Shown piece by piece: positions 16,643 to 26,177 of a stretch of 64,000 nucleotides of DNA; positions within the stretch are counted from its first letter, which is position 1; every line of letters begins with the position of its first letter. The stretch is from contig NZ_CP014518.1 of assembly GCF_001577305.1 (NCBI RefSeq), positions 3,286,001 to 3,350,000 on the forward strand, in the 5' to 3' direction. Below the pieces are notes generated by a model that worked only from the letters and a program-made list of their open reading frames with translations, was not told where the DNA came from and made no database searches. The translations under genes were made by a program, and so were the position numbers. This DNA is from Sinomonas atrocyanea (GTDB taxonomy: Bacteria; Actinomycetota; Actinomycetes; Actinomycetales; Micrococcaceae).

Positions 16643-17338
16643 ATGTCGCACATCCTGCTTCTGACGAACGCCACCGGCTCGTCGGTCGACATCCTCCCCG
16701 CACTCGAGCTGCTCAACCACCGCGTGCACATCCTCCCGGCCGAGCCGACCGCCCTCTTGGACGCGGACCCTTCCGACGTCATCTTCCTCGATGCGCGCAA
16801 GGACCTCGTAGGCTCCCGTTCCCTGACGCAGCTGCTGCGGGCCACGGGGCTCAGCGCCCCCCTCATCCTCGTCCTCACCGAGGGCGGCATGGCCGCCGTC
16901 TCCCCCGCGTGGAGCGTCGACGACATCGTGCTCGACTCCGCGGGCCCCGCCGAGGTCGAGGCGAGGATCCGCCTTGCCACCTCCCGCGCCGCAACCGTGG
17001 AGGAGCCCGAGACCGAGATCCGGGCGGCCGGCGTCGTGATCGATGAGGCGAGCTACACGGCGAAGGTCAACGGCGAGGCGCTCAACCTGACGTTCAAGGA
17101 GTTCGAACTGCTCAAGTACCTCGCGCAGCATCCCGGCCGGGTCTTCACCCGCCAGCAGCTGCTCACCGAGGTGTGGGGCTACGACTACTACGGCGGCACC
17201 CGGACGGTGGACGTGCATGTGCGGCGGCTCCGCGCGAAGCTCGGCACGGACCACGAGGGCCTCATCGGCACCGTGCGGAACGTCGGCTACCGGCTCACCC
17301 TCACCCGCCTGGCCGAGGACGAGCTGAGCGAGGCCTGA
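16643..17338 (+). CDS. glnR: GlnR-type orphan response regulator
   Basis: A 231-residue OmpR/PhoB-family protein. The ATG at 16643 is preferred over the upstream GTG frame because GGAGGA ends 3 nt before it. Residues 1-115 are a receiver-like domain with Asp50 in IFLDARKD but without the usual acidic pair at the N-terminus (LLLTNATG instead of a DDE-type motif), as known for GlnR, the atypical unpaired global nitrogen regulator of actinomycetes. The C-terminal winged helix (~130-220: [45 protein letters not shown]) binds DNA. No sensor kinase gene adjoins it. It is followed by a strong hairpin. Confidence 0.88.
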   Translation: MSHILLLTNATGSSVDILPALELLNHRVHILPAEPTALLDADPSDVIFLDARKDLVGSRSLTQLLRATGLSAPLILVLTEGGMAAVSPAWSVDDIVLDSAGPAEVEARIRLATSRAATVEEPETEIRAAGVVIDEASYTAKVNGEALNLTFKEFELLKYLAQHPGRVFTRQQLLTEVWGYDYYGGTRTVDVHVRRLRAKLGTDHEGLIGTVRNVGYRLTLTRLAEDELSEA

Positions 17339-17374
17339 GCCGCGGAAACCCGGGGGCGGCGCGGAAACAGCGAA

Positions 17375-17399
17375 GGCCCCGCACTCACGGTGCGGGGCC
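17375..17399 (+). terminator. Terminator hairpin after glnR
   Basis: A perfect 10-bp inverted repeat, ggccccgcac / gtgcggggcc, with loop tcacg, 36 bp after the glnR stop. No T-run follows. Confidence 0.7.
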
Positions 17400-17402
17400 A
17401 AC

Positions 17403-17510
17403 GCCTCGGTGGAGGACATACGGGTCGAACGTATCAAGGCCACCCCACTGGTGGATCCCCCGTGCCCGCCGGCTTCCCGGCGGCAGACGACGACTCTACC
17501 GCACCGCCCG
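17403..17510 (-). other. Structured noncoding stretch with a tRNA T-arm-like hairpin
   Basis: In the 223-bp gap between glnR and mshD, the minus strand at 17434-17418 forms a 5-bp stem with loop TTCGACC, which fits the TTCRANY T-loop consensus, followed by GTCCTCC, A and CC like an acceptor end. Two further hairpins lie 5' of it (CCACC/GGTGG near 17440 and a GC-rich 7-bp stem near 17470-17485). No matching 5' acceptor GGAGGAC was found, so it is not an intact tRNA. It may be a tRNA relic or an unknown structured RNA. Confidence 0.4.
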
Positions 17511-17548
17511 GGGCCCGGCAAACCGTACGGATTCATGCGCCCGTTCGC

Positions 17549-17554
17549 TAGCCT
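17549..17554 (+). promoter_or_regulatory. Leaderless promoter -10 of mshD
   Basis: TAGCCT followed by exactly 7 nt and the ATG, which places the transcription start on the start codon. There is no Shine-Dalgarno. The same layout precedes thyA, asd and several other genes in the window. Confidence 0.5.
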
Positions 17555-17561
17555 TGCTCCC

Positions 17562-18566
17562 ATGACCAGCGCATACCCGCAGGATTGGCCAGTCACCGTG
17601 GTCGAGGGCCGCATCCCCCAGGCCCTGTGGGCCGAGGCCCGGGCCCTGCTGGAGGCCGCCGAGGACGCCGACGGCAACCCCTCCCTCTCGGAGCAGACGA
17701 CCGTGCTGATGAAGTCCCCCGAGACGCGGTCGGAGGAGATCCTCACCGTCGCCGTGCACGCCCTGGACGACACGTCCGGGTCGTCGGCGCCCGAGGACCT
17801 CGCGGGGATCGCCGGCATCGCCTTCGGGCCCGACGGCGTCGGCGTGGTCGAGCTCGCCGTGCACCCCAACTACCGCAACCAGGGCGTGGGCGTCCGGCTC
17901 GTGGAGGCCATCAAGGAGCTGCGCGGCGCCACCGGCCTCGCCGGGCTCAAGGCGTGGTCCCACGGCAACCACGAGGCCGCCGCGGAGCTGGCCACCGCCT
18001 ACGGGTTCGTCCCCGAGCGCGAGCTGTGGAAGATGGTCCTCGTCCGCCGGCCGCACGAGTCGACGCCGCCCCTGCCCGACGGGGTCCGGATCCGCGCCTT
18101 CGAGCCCGGCCGGGACGAGGACGCCTGGCTCGCCGCGAACCGAGCGGCCTTCGCCCACCACCCCGAGCAGGGCCAGCTGCGGCGCAGCGACCTGGAGGCG
18201 CGGATGGCCGAAGAGTGGTTCGACCCGCAGGGCTTCTTCCTGGCGGTCGACGACGAGGACCGCATCCTCGGATTCCACTGGACCAAGGTCCATCCGGCCC
18301 ACGGCGAGCACCGCGCGCTCGGCGAGGTCTACGCCGTCGGCGTGGTCCCCGAGGCCCAGGGCCGCGGGCTCGGGCGCGTCCTGACCCTGCAGGGCATCGA
18401 CTACCTCCATGCGCTCGGCCTCGGAACCGTCATGCTCTACACCGACGCGGACAACATCCCGGCCGTGGCCATGTACCGGCGCCTGGGCTTCACCGTGTGG
18501 GACCGGGACATCCTGTACAGCACGGCTCCGGCCGCAGGGGAAGCGCGCGCCACCCCGGCCGACTAG
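17562..18566 (+). CDS. mshD: Mycothiol synthase
   Basis: A 334-residue protein with two GNAT domains: residues ~1-150 (VVELAVHPNYRNQGVGVRLV) and ~165-320 (VYAVGVVPEAQGRGLGRVLT, ending YTDADNIPAVAMYRRLGF). MshD acetylates Cys-GlcN-Ins with acetyl-CoA, the last step of mycothiol synthesis in actinobacteria. The ATG at 17562 is preferred because MTSAYPQDWP fits the family N-terminus and a TAGCCT box lies 7 nt upstream. The stop codon TAG is part of the 6-bp target duplication of the adjoining insertion sequence, so the protein ends unchanged but its native 3' region was displaced. Confidence 0.93.
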   Translation: MTSAYPQDWPVTVVEGRIPQALWAEARALLEAAEDADGNPSLSEQTTVLMKSPETRSEEILTVAVHALDDTSGSSAPEDLAGIAGIAFGPDGVGVVELAVHPNYRNQGVGVRLVEAIKELRGATGLAGLKAWSHGNHEAAAELATAYGFVPERELWKMVLVRRPHESTPPLPDGVRIRAFEPGRDEDAWLAANRAAFAHHPEQGQLRRSDLEARMAEEWFDPQGFFLAVDDEDRILGFHWTKVHPAHGEHRALGEVYAVGVVPEAQGRGLGRVLTLQGIDYLHALGLGTVMLYTDADNIPAVAMYRRLGFTVWDRDILYSTAPAAGEARATPAD

Positions 18567-18567
18567 C

Positions 18568-19654
18568 TGTACCCGGTCAGCAGGTTGGTTGCAGTCGGCT
18601 GGTCGGGGGTTTGCCTCCGAGTGCGCTGTGACAGCGTTCAGTGTTGTAGTGCTCGATCCAGGGCGCAAGGGCTGCTGTCCGCTGCTCGTTGCTGGTGAAC
18701 GCCTGGCGGTAGGCCCACTCCGTGGCCAGGGTGCGGTTGAGTCTTTCGACTTTGCCGTTCTGCCAGGGGCAGTGGGGGCGGATAAACTTCTGTCTGATCT
18801 CCAGTGCGGCGCAGACGCCCTTGAGGTCGTTGGAGTAGCGGTAGGCGAAGGCGTTGTCGGTCATGAGCCGCTCGATCCGGGCGATGCCCTTGGCCGCGAA
18901 GTAGGCCGCGGCGCGTTCGAGGAAGCCGGCGCAGGTGGGGCCCTTCTCGTCCGGGAGGATCTCGGAGTAGGCCAGCCGGGAGTGGTCATCGACCAGCGAG
19001 TGGACGTAGTCGTAGCCGATCAGTGTCTTCTTGTGCTTGTGGTCCACGGTCGCTTCCCTGCCGAGTGCGCGCCAGCCGCCGCCGTCGGGGATGCGCCCGA
19101 TCTTCTTCACATCCATATGCACCAGCTCGCCGGGCCGCTGACGCTCGTAGCGGACCGCGGTCTGCTTCGAGGAACGGATCACCTCCCCGGTCATCGGATC
19201 GCACTCGCGCAGGCGCGGCACGCCGTGCCGGCGCAGGATCCGCGACACAGTCCTGGCCGGGACGCCGAGTTTCGCCCCGAGCACGTCGGGACCCTGCCGG
19301 TGCTCGGCCCGGGCGGCGAGGACCTGCTGCTCGACCTCGGGCGCGGTCCGGGTGGGCATCGAGTGCGGACGTGAGGAGCGGGTTTCCAGGCCGGCCTCGC
19401 CCTCGGCCCGGTGCCGGTCGATCCAGGTCTTCACGCACTTGCGGGAGACGCCCATCGCGGCGGCAATGTGGGCCGTCTTCCATCCGGCCCGGTGCCGGTC
19501 GACGATCAGCTTTCGGCCATGGACGGTCAGGCGGGCATTACGGTGGGACATGAGAACCTCCGGGTTGGAGTGGGCCTTAGACAAGCCACATCCCACCCGG
19601 AGGTTCTCCCTCGTTCAACCAGGCTCGCCGCCACCAACGTCCTGACCGGGTACA
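18568..19654. mobile_element. IS481-family insertion sequence, intact
   Basis: A 1,087-bp element. Terminal inverted repeats starting TGTACCCGGTCAG match at 22 of 25 positions (18568-18592 against 19654-19630). It is flanked by the 6-bp direct repeat actagc (18562-18567 and 19655-19660). The target has the form NCTAGN, the known preference of IS481-type elements. It contains one transposase gene whose stop codon lies inside the left inverted repeat. The near-perfect ends, intact ORF and intact duplication suggest recent and possibly active insertion. Confidence 0.95.
18577..19551 (-). CDS. IS481-family DDE transposase
   Basis: A 324-residue transposase, starting at the ATG at 19551 (MSHRNARLTVHGR); the frame extends 5' towards the end of the element but without family similarity. 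Residues ~1-60 hold a helix-turn-helix (KTAHIAAAMGVSRKCVKTWI). The rve-type catalytic core begins near residue 140: first Asp in HMDVKKIG, second in LMTDNAF, and Glu in WQNGKVERLNRTL, giving DDE, followed by AYRQAFTSNEQR and HYNTERCHSALGGKPP, the usual IS481 C-terminus. It catalyses cut-and-insert movement of its own element. No frameshift or internal stop is seen. Confidence 0.95.
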   Translation of the reverse strand: MSHRNARLTVHGRKLIVDRHRAGWKTAHIAAAMGVSRKCVKTWIDRHRAEGEAGLETRSSRPHSMPTRTAPEVEQQVLAARAEHRQGPDVLGAKLGVPARTVSRILRRHGVPRLRECDPMTGEVIRSSKQTAVRYERQRPGELVHMDVKKIGRIPDGGGWRALGREATVDHKHKKTLIGYDYVHSLVDDHSRLAYSEILPDEKGPTCAGFLERAAAYFAAKGIARIERLMTDNAFAYRYSNDLKGVCAALEIRQKFIRPHCPWQNGKVERLNRTLATEWAYRQAFTSNEQRTAALAPWIEHYNTERCHSALGGKPPTSRLQPTC

Positions 19655-19719
19655 ACTAGCCCCCGCCCTAGTAGGGTTGGACCAGCACCAGACCGCCCCT
19701 TGCGCTCCCGGGAGAACCC

Positions 19720-21984
19720 ATGACTGAAGCCGCCCAGAGCAGCAGCACCGTTGCCGCGCCGTCGCCCGCAGCGGGCACGACGGCGGCCCGCCCCGCCCCC
19801 GTCTTCGGCTCCTCCGAGGTGCCCGCCGCCCGGGCCACCGAGGACCGCATCTACATCCCGGAGGCCGAGCCGAGCCTGGCCCCCGAGGGCGAGCACGGAC
19901 CGGACCGCTTCCTCGACCGCGAGCTCAGCTGGCTCGCGTTCAACGCGCGCGTGCTCGAGCTCGCCGAGGACCCCGACCTGTTCCTGCTCGAGCGGGTCAG
20001 CTTCCTGTCCATCTTCGCCTCCAACCTGGACGAGTTCTTCATGGTGCGCGTGGCCGGGCTCAAGCGGCGCATCGCGACCGGCCTCGCGGTGCCCTCTCCT
20101 GCCGGTCTCAGCCCGCACGAGGTGCTGGACCAGATCTCCGAGGCGGCCCACGTCCTCCAGGAGCGGCACACCCGGGTCTTCGCCGAGCAGATCCGCCCGG
20201 CCCTCGAGGAGTCGGGCATCCGCCTGGTGTCCTGGGGCGACCTCGGCGAGGCCGAGCACGAGCAGCTCAGCGCGATGTTCTCCGAGCAGGTCTTCCCGAT
20301 CCTGACCCCGCTCGCGGTGGACCCGGCCCACCCCTTCCCCTACATCTCGGGCCTGTCCCTCAACCTCGCGGTGATCGTCCGCAACCCGGTGAGCGAGAAG
20401 GAGCTGTTCGCCAGGCTCAAGGTCCCGGACCAGCTCCCGCGCCTGATCTCCGTGGACGGCCCGCGTGCCGGGAGCCGCCGCAGCGCCCGCTTCATCCCGC
20501 TCGAGGAGCTCATCGCCGTCCACCTCGACCAGCTCTTCCCCGGCATGGAAGTGCTCGAGCACCACACGTTCCGGGTCACCCGCAACGAGGACCTCGAGGT
20601 CGAGGAGGACGACGCCGAGAACCTCCTCCAGGCGCTCGAGAAGGAGCTCCTGCGGCGCCGCTTCGGCCCGCCCGTGCGCCTGGAGGTCACCACGGACATC
20701 AGCCCCAACGTCCTCGCGCTGCTGGTGCGCGAGCTCGGGGTCGAGGAGCCGGAGGTGTACTCGCTCCCGGCGCCCCTGGACCTGCGCGGGCTCTCCGTGA
20801 TCGCCCGGGTCGACCGGCCGGAACTGCACTACCCCAAGCAGCTCGCGCACACCTCGCGGTTCCTGAACGAGTCCGAGACTGCGAAGGCCGCGAACGTGTT
20901 CGCCGCGATGCGCCGCCGCGACATCCTCCTGCACCACCCCTACGATTCCTTCTCCACGTCGGTCCAGGCCTTCCTCGAGCAGGCGGCCGCCGATCCGAAG
21001 GTGCAGGCGATCAAGCAGACGCTGTACCGCACCTCCGGCGACTCCCCGATCGTGGACGCCCTCATCGACGCCGCCGAGGCCGGCAAGCAGGTCCTGGCCC
21101 TCGTGGAGATCAAGGCCCGGTTCGACGAACAGGCCAACATCTCCTGGGCCCGCAAGCTCGAGCAGGCCGGCGTGCACGTGGTGTACGGGATCGTGGGCCT
21201 CAAGACCCACTGCAAGCTCTCGCTCGTGGTCCGCCAGGAGAACGACGGCCTGCGCCGCTACTGCCACATCGGCACCGGCAACTACCACCCGCGCACCGCC
21301 CGGTACTACGAGGACCTCGGCCTGCTCACGTGCGACGAGCAGGTGGGCGAGGACCTGTCCAAGCTCTTCAACCAGCTCTCCGGCTACGCGCCGAAGTCCA
21401 CGTTCAAGCGCCTCCTCGTGGCCCCGCGCTCGGTGCGCTCGGGGCTGATCGACCGCATCGAGACGGAGATCCGCAACGCCAGGGCCGGCCTGCGCGCGCG
21501 GGTGGTCATCAAGGTCAACTCGATGGTCGACGAGGCGATCATCGACGCGCTCTACCGCGCCTCGCAGGCGGGCGTGAAGGTGGACATCATCGTCCGCGGC
21601 ATCTGTGCGCTGCGGCCGGGCGTGCCCGGACTGAGCGAGAACATCACCGTCCGCTCGATCCTGGGACGCTTCCTCGAGCACTCCCGCGTCTTCGCGTTCG
21701 CCAACGGCGGCAACCCGGTCGTCTACATCGGCTCCGCCGACATGATGCACCGCAACCTGGACCGCCGCGTGGAGGCCCTCGTCCAGCTGCGCAACCGCGA
21801 GGACATCGCGGACCTCATCGCCCTCCTCGACCGGTACGTCGCGCCCACCACCGCCTCGTGGCACCTGGACCGGGAGGGCCACTGGACGCGGCACCACGTC
21901 GACGAGAGCGGCCGCCCGCTCGAGGACATCCAGTCCTGGCTCCTCGCCTCCCGCGCCCGCCAGCGGGCAGTGAGCATCCGCTGA
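19720..21984 (+). CDS. ppk1: Polyphosphate kinase 1
   Basis: A 754-residue enzyme making polyphosphate from ATP reversibly. After a ~60-residue Ala/Pro-rich extension come the N-domain ([35 protein letters not shown]), the head domain, and two phospholipase-D-like catalytic domains with [13 protein letters not shown] (the autophosphorylated His region), [19 protein letters not shown] and, near the end, [15 protein letters not shown]. The length is slightly above the usual ~690-740 because of the extension. GGGAGAA lies 6-12 nt before the ATG. The IS element lies 65 bp upstream and may have changed its promoter; a small hairpin ccct-agt-aggg remains between them. The last base overlaps the next start (TGATG). 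Confidence 0.95.
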   Translation: MTEAAQSSSTVAAPSPAAGTTAARPAPVFGSSEVPAARATEDRIYIPEAEPSLAPEGEHGPDRFLDRELSWLAFNARVLELAEDPDLFLLERVSFLSIFASNLDEFFMVRVAGLKRRIATGLAVPSPAGLSPHEVLDQISEAAHVLQERHTRVFAEQIRPALEESGIRLVSWGDLGEAEHEQLSAMFSEQVFPILTPLAVDPAHPFPYISGLSLNLAVIVRNPVSEKELFARLKVPDQLPRLISVDGPRAGSRRSARFIPLEELIAVHLDQLFPGMEVLEHHTFRVTRNEDLEVEEDDAENLLQALEKELLRRRFGPPVRLEVTTDISPNVLALLVRELGVEEPEVYSLPAPLDLRGLSVIARVDRPELHYPKQLAHTSRFLNESETAKAANVFAAMRRRDILLHHPYDSFSTSVQAFLEQAAADPKVQAIKQTLYRTSGDSPIVDALIDAAEAGKQVLALVEIKARFDEQANISWARKLEQAGVHVVYGIVGLKTHCKLSLVVRQENDGLRRYCHIGTGNYHPRTARYYEDLGLLTCDEQVGEDLSKLFNQLSGYAPKSTFKRLLVAPRSVRSGLIDRIETEIRNARAGLRARVVIKVNSMVDEAIIDALYRASQAGVKVDIIVRGICALRPGVPGLSENITVRSILGRFLEHSRVFAFANGGNPVVYIGSADMMHRNLDRRVEALVQLRNREDIADLIALLDRYVAPTTASWHLDREGHWTRHHVDESGRPLEDIQSWLLASRARQRAVSIR

Positions 21985-22958
21985 TGTCCGACGCCCCCGT
22001 CGTCGACCAGTCCGAACACCCGGGCGAGCTGGTCGCCGTCCGGGCCGCCGGGGCGATCCCGTGGCGGGCCGACGGCGAGGCGCTCAAGGTGCTGCTGATC
22101 CACCGCCCCCGCTACGACGACTGGTCCTGGCCCAAGGGCAAGATCGATGCCGGCGAGACCCTCCCCGAGTGCGCCGCCCGGGAGGTCCGCGAGGAGATCG
22201 GCGTCGACGCGCGCCTCGGGATCCCCCTGCCCACCGCCCACTACCGGGTGGCGGCCGGCCTCAAGACCGTCCACTACTGGGCCCTGCAGCTCGAGAAGTC
22301 CGTCCCGGTGCAGCCGGACGGGGAAGAAGTGGACCAGGTGCACTGGTGCAGCCCGGAGGAGGCCGAGCTGCTCCTGAGCAACCAGTCCGACGTCGCCCCG
22401 CTCAAGGCCCTCGTCCGCGCCCATGAGCGGGGCACCCTTGCCACGGTGCCGCTCATCCTCCTGCGGCACGCCAAGGCGAAGCCCCGCAGCTCCTGGACGA
22501 AGGCCGAGGGAGACAGGACCCTCGCGGCCAGCGGGGTCCGCCAGGCCCAGGCCGTGGGGCGGCTCCTGACGGTGTGGAAGCCGGTCCGCGTCGTGACGAG
22601 CCCGTGGAGGCGCTGTCTCGACACCGTGCTCCCCTACGTGCGCGCCTCCCCGATCAAGGTCAAGATGCGCCTCGTCGACGACCTGACGGAGCACCGCGCG
22701 GCGAGGAAGCCGCGGAAGGCTGCGGCCGCCGTCGCACGCCTCTTCGACAAGGGCAAGCCTGCCGTGCTGTGCACGCACCGCCCGGTCCTCCCCGTCCTCC
22801 TCGAGGAGTTCCGCGCCCATCTCCGCTCCGGCCTGTCCTCGACGCTGCCCGCCTCCGACCCCTACCTGGCCCCCGGCGAGCTCATCGTGTTCCATGTGCC
22901 GGCCGACGGCCGGGGCGACGTCGTGGCGGTCGAGCAGGTGAAGCCCTTCGACGACTGA
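21984..22958 (+). CDS. mutT1: Nudix hydrolase / histidine phosphatase fusion (MutT1-like)
   Basis: A 324-residue two-domain protein. Residues ~15-145 are a Nudix domain with a complete Nudix box ([14 protein letters not shown] then REVREEIG). Residues ~155-320 are a histidine phosphatase (SixA-type) domain with the LLRHAKA motif and catalytic His in the TEHR and CTHRP segments. Mycobacterial MutT1 has this order and hydrolyses 8-oxo-dGTP, 8-oxo-GTP and diadenosine polyphosphates. The ATG overlaps the ppk1 stop by 1 nt, so the two are translationally coupled. Coupling with polyphosphate kinase fits a nucleotide or polyphosphate housekeeping role, but that is inference. Confidence 0.88.
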   Translation: MSDAPVVDQSEHPGELVAVRAAGAIPWRADGEALKVLLIHRPRYDDWSWPKGKIDAGETLPECAAREVREEIGVDARLGIPLPTAHYRVAAGLKTVHYWALQLEKSVPVQPDGEEVDQVHWCSPEEAELLLSNQSDVAPLKALVRAHERGTLATVPLILLRHAKAKPRSSWTKAEGDRTLAASGVRQAQAVGRLLTVWKPVRVVTSPWRRCLDTVLPYVRASPIKVKMRLVDDLTEHRAARKPRKAAAAVARLFDKGKPAVLCTHRPVLPVLLEEFRAHLRSGLSSTLPASDPYLAPGELIVFHVPADGRGDVVAVEQVKPFDD

Positions 22959-22964
22959 TGCGAC

Positions 22965-22970
22965 TAGGCT
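22965..22970 (+). promoter_or_regulatory. Leaderless promoter -10 of thyA
   Basis: TAGGCT, then 7 nt, then ATG. The 7 nt (gggagcc) contain GGGAG, so weak Shine-Dalgarno use is also possible. Confidence 0.45.
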
Positions 22971-22977
22971 GGGAGCC

Positions 22978-23808
22978 ATGATCCCCACCCCCTACGAGGA
23001 CCTCTTGCGGGACGTGCTCGCGCACGGCGCCCACAAGGGCGACCGCACCGGCACCGGCACCCGCAGCGTGTTCGGCCGGCAGCTGCGCTTCGACCTCGCC
23101 GAGGGGTTCCCGCTCGTGACGACGAAGCGGGTGCACTTCAAGTCAGTGGCGCTCGAGCTGCTGTGGTTCCTCCGCGGCGACTCGAATGTGCGCTGGCTCC
23201 AGGAGCGGGGGGTGACCATCTGGGACGAGTGGGCGGACGACGCCGGCGAGCTGGGCCCCGTCTACGGCGTCCAGTGGCGCTCGTGGCCCACGCCGGACGG
23301 CGGCCACATCGACCAGATCTCCAAGGTCATGGAGTCGCTGCGCACCAACCCGGACTCGCGCCGGCACATCGTCACCGCCTGGAATCCCGCCGAGGTGGAC
23401 CAGATGGCGCTCCCGCCCTGCCACGCCCTCTTCCAGTTCTACGTCGAGCCCGGCACTGAGGGGCCAGGCGGGACCACGCCGGGCAGGCTCTCCTGCCAGC
23501 TGTACCAGCGCAGCGCCGACCTGTTCCTCGGCGTCCCGTTCAACATCGCCTCCTACGCCCTGCTGACCCACCTCGTCGCGGACCAGCTCGGCCTGGGCGT
23601 CGGCGAGTTCGTCTGGACCGGCGGCGACTGCCACATCTACGACAACCACCTCGACCAGGTCCAGGAGCAGCTCTCCCGCGAGCCCTACCCGGCTCCGCGC
23701 CTCGCGATCGCGCGGACCCCGGCCAGCATCTTCGAGTACCAGTACGAGGACTTCGAGGTGCTCGGCTACCGGCACCACCCCACGATCAAGGCTCCCATCG
23801 CCGTATGA
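22978..23808 (+). CDS. thyA: Thymidylate synthase
   Basis: A 276-residue enzyme converting dUMP and methylene-tetrahydrofolate to dTMP and dihydrofolate. The catalytic Cys148 lies in [12 protein letters not shown]. The dUMP-binding arginines ([12 protein letters not shown]), the Q-R-S-x-D loop ([20 protein letters not shown]) and the [10 protein letters not shown] stretch are all present. The length is near that of E. coli ThyA (264), with a short Gly-rich insertion (EGPGGTTPG) after the catalytic loop. folA overlaps its 3' end by 4 bp, so both are made from one transcript, and FolA recycles the dihydrofolate made here. Confidence 0.97.
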   Translation: MIPTPYEDLLRDVLAHGAHKGDRTGTGTRSVFGRQLRFDLAEGFPLVTTKRVHFKSVALELLWFLRGDSNVRWLQERGVTIWDEWADDAGELGPVYGVQWRSWPTPDGGHIDQISKVMESLRTNPDSRRHIVTAWNPAEVDQMALPPCHALFQFYVEPGTEGPGGTTPGRLSCQLYQRSADLFLGVPFNIASYALLTHLVADQLGLGVGEFVWTGGDCHIYDNHLDQVQEQLSREPYPAPRLAIARTPASIFEYQYEDFEVLGYRHHPTIKAPIAV

Positions 23809-24344
23809 GCACCGAGCAGCGCGGCAAAGACGCCAGGATCGGGCTCATCTGGGCCCAGACGCAGCAGGGCGGCGTGATCGGCCGCGACGGATCCATGCCG
23901 TGGCACGTCCCCGAGGACATGAAGCACTTCGCCGCGACCACCACCGGCCACCCCGTGGTGATGGGCCGGCGCACGTGGGACTCGATCCCCGAGCGCTTCC
24001 GCCCCTTCTCCGGCCGCACCAACATCGTGGTCACCCGCCAGCCCGGCTGGGAGGCGAGCGGCGCCGTCGTCGTCCATTCCCTCGAGGAGGGGCTGCGCGT
24101 GGCCCAGGAGTCCGAGGGCGCCGAGCGGGTGTGGGTGATCGGCGGCGGCGAGCTGTTCGAGCAGGCCCTGCCGCTCGCCGACGTCGCGATGGTCACGATC
24201 CTCGACCTGGACGTCGACGGCGACACCTTCGCCCCCGATCTGGGTGCCGACTGGCAGCTCGGCTCGGTCCTCCCGGACGACGGCGGGTGGCTCACCTCGT
24301 CCACGGGCGTCCCGTACCGCATCGTGGAGTTCCGCCGGAACTAG
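23805..24344 (+). CDS. folA: Dihydrofolate reductase
   Basis: A 179-residue NADPH-dependent enzyme reducing dihydrofolate to tetrahydrofolate. Visible motifs are [20 protein letters not shown] (substrate pocket, acidic residue in PED), [20 protein letters not shown] (cofactor region) and [18 protein letters not shown] (second Gly-rich NADPH motif). The start ATG overlaps the thyA stop (ATGA), giving translational coupling. The length is normal for the family. Confidence 0.95.
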   Translation: MSTEQRGKDARIGLIWAQTQQGGVIGRDGSMPWHVPEDMKHFAATTTGHPVVMGRRTWDSIPERFRPFSGRTNIVVTRQPGWEASGAVVVHSLEEGLRVAQESEGAERVWVIGGGELFEQALPLADVAMVTILDLDVDGDTFAPDLGADWQLGSVLPDDGGWLTSSTGVPYRIVEFRRN

Positions 24345-24420
24345 GCGCAGCTGGCGCGGGCTTCCCCGCCCCATCGAGCCCCTCCGCGTGCGGCGCCCCT
24401 CGATGTAGTTAGCTGGTGCC

Positions 24421-25101
24421 ATGACGACGGCGACCCACCCCACCCCCTCCGACGGCACCTCGTCCCGCGACACCTCGGCCGCGGCGCCCGAGCAGATCGG
24501 CCTCGGGTTCGCGGAGGTGCTCGCGCTGCTCGCCTTCCACGGCGGCGACTCCGTGGAGGCCACGGCCGCCCTCCTCGGCGTGGACCACTTCGCCCACGTC
24601 GAGGACATCATCTCGGCAGGCGCATCCTCCCTCGTCGCGCGCAGCTACGCGCTCGTCGATGCCCGCGGCGAGCTCACGGTCGAGGGGGCGGTGGCGGGCA
24701 TCGCTGTCGCGCTCGGCGGCGCCGAGCGGCGCATGCTCCTCACCCTCGAGGCCTCCGGATGGACCGACAGGATCGTCCTGCTCGAGGCGCCCGAGGTCGC
24801 GATCCTCCTGCGGCCCCGCGCCTACGGCACCTGGTGGGCGCTCCCCCAGCCCGCAGACGTCCCGGGGGCCGAGGCCACCCTCAGCCTCGTCCGCGGCCAC
24901 CTCGCCGAGCATCCGGCGGGCCGGGTGACCGTCGAGCGGCACCTTGAGGGACAGGGCGTCTCCCTCACCGTCCGGCGGGCGGACGACGGCGGGTGGCTGC
25001 TCGGCCAGACCGTGCCCGAGGGCGAGGAGCCGACCGAGTACCCTGCGGACGACGCCGACCTGCTGGTGACGCTCCGGGCCGTCCGCGGCGACCTCCCCTA
25101 G
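24421..25101 (+). CDS. EspG-like protein A of the WXG100 locus (putative)
   Basis: A 226-residue cytosolic protein with no signal or membrane segment. It is a diverged paralogue of the protein at 26178-26846: both start with a disordered Thr/Pro segment, then LGFxxALL-type, VEDII/VKDVRC-SAGASSLVAR, a GELTV/GELSI-xGxVA segment and an L-E-x-ILLxPR core of beta strands, ending in short acidic helices. This pattern (a helix with Leu-x-x-R-G-L, G-x-L-x-V, then alternating beta strands) resembles EspG-type chaperones of type VII secretion. That assignment is inferred from pattern, not established. The start follows a TTAGCT box by 6 nt with no Shine-Dalgarno, suggesting a leaderless start. Confidence 0.6.
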   Translation: MTTATHPTPSDGTSSRDTSAAAPEQIGLGFAEVLALLAFHGGDSVEATAALLGVDHFAHVEDIISAGASSLVARSYALVDARGELTVEGAVAGIAVALGGAERRMLLTLEASGWTDRIVLLEAPEVAILLRPRAYGTWWALPQPADVPGAEATLSLVRGHLAEHPAGRVTVERHLEGQGVSLTVRRADDGGWLLGQTVPEGEEPTEYPADDADLLVTLRAVRGDLP

Positions 25102-25216
25102 GGCACGGGGCCGGATCGCTGGGGCAGCGCGGGGAGGACTCCCCATCGCGCGCCAGCGGGCCGCCCGCCTACGGTGGTGGCTGAGAACAGTGGATGTGAG
25201 GGGAAGAGGGGGACGC

Positions 25217-26158
25217 ATGGCCATCCAGCAGGGCGCGAACCCCGAGCAGCTCAGGGCGCTCGGGAAGCAGCTGACGATCAAGTCGACGACCATCCGCAAT
25301 GCGCAGCGGTCCATCGACCAGCTCACCGCCAGGCTCCCGCAGGTGTGGGCCGGCCAGGACGCCGAGGACTTCGCCCGTGCTTGGGCCCAACTGCACCGGC
25401 CCGCGTTCGCGAAGATCGCGGCCGATCTGGCCGACAGCGCGAGGACCCTCGCGGCGAACGCCGACGCCCAGGAGCGCACGAGCGCCGAGCTCAACGGCGG
25501 CCAGCGCGGTGGCGCCGACGGCGGCGCAGCCGGTCCGGAAGGATCCGGCACCGCCGCGGGCGGCAAGGACACCCCCTGGCTTCCCGACTGGCTCGAGAAC
25601 AACCCCTTCTACAACGCCTGGAACGTCTACGGCACCATCAAGGCCTTCCCCAACCTGCGGTTCGGCATCACGGAGCTGGTCCGCCTCGGCCGCGGCCTCG
25701 ACCTCACGGCGGACTCCGACAAGCTCCTCGTCGGCTTCCGCAACGCCTTCAAGGTCAGCTCGGACATCTTCGACCTGAACTTCAAGGACATCTCGGTGAT
25801 GGGTGGGCTTGCCGAGAGTTCGAAGTGGGCGAAGGGACTGGACGCCTTCGGCAAGGGCCTCGGCGGCCTCGGGGTGGCCATCGATGGCGTGCAGGCCATC
25901 GACCACTTCTCCGACGGAGACTATGGACAGGGCGCCTACTCCCTCGTGAAGGCGGGGCTCGGTGCTGCGTCCTTCCTGCCCCCACCGGCCGGGACGGCGT
26001 GCATGGTGGCCAGCGGGGCGCTCGCGCTCTACGACAACGTCCCGGTGATCCACAACGCGGTCAACGCTGTCGGCTCGGGCGTCAAGGACGCCGCGGAGGG
26101 CGTCGCGCACGCCGCCGAGAGCGCGTGGGACGGCGCCAAGAGCTTCTTCGGATTCTGA
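25217..26158 (+). CDS. WXG100-domain effector-like protein
   Basis: A 313-residue protein; the ATG at 25217 has GAGGGGG 4-10 nt upstream. Residues 1-95 form a helical hairpin with Trp44-Ala-Gly46 at the turn (LPQVWAGQDAEDFARAW), the WXG100 signature of type VII (ESX) substrates. A Gly/Ala linker (~95-125) leads to a ~190-residue C-terminal region with WLPDWLENNPFYNAW, then glycine-rich hydrophobic segments (KAGLGAASFLPPPAG, VASGALALYDNV) and an amphipathic Ala-rich tail. This resembles toxin-bearing WXG100/LXG proteins whose C-terminus acts on membranes, but I recognise no enzymatic motif. It is flanked by the paralogous EspG-like genes, suggesting a secreted effector with dedicated chaperones. 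No ESX ATPase or membrane genes occur in the window. Confidence 0.7.
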   Translation: MAIQQGANPEQLRALGKQLTIKSTTIRNAQRSIDQLTARLPQVWAGQDAEDFARAWAQLHRPAFAKIAADLADSARTLAANADAQERTSAELNGGQRGGADGGAAGPEGSGTAAGGKDTPWLPDWLENNPFYNAWNVYGTIKAFPNLRFGITELVRLGRGLDLTADSDKLLVGFRNAFKVSSDIFDLNFKDISVMGGLAESSKWAKGLDAFGKGLGGLGVAIDGVQAIDHFSDGDYGQGAYSLVKAGLGAASFLPPPAGTACMVASGALALYDNVPVIHNAVNAVGSGVKDAAEGVAHAAESAWDGAKSFFGF

Positions 26159-26177
26159 ACGACTGAGGGGACCTGAC

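Noticed and set aside
17403..17510. An intact tRNA in the glnR-mshD gap
   Set aside because: Only a T-arm-like hairpin and 3' acceptor strand could be found; no matching 5' acceptor or anticodon arm with U33.
18562..19660. Disruption of mshD by the insertion sequence
   Set aside because: The stop codon TAG is preserved in the left copy of the target duplication; the mshD reading frame is complete.
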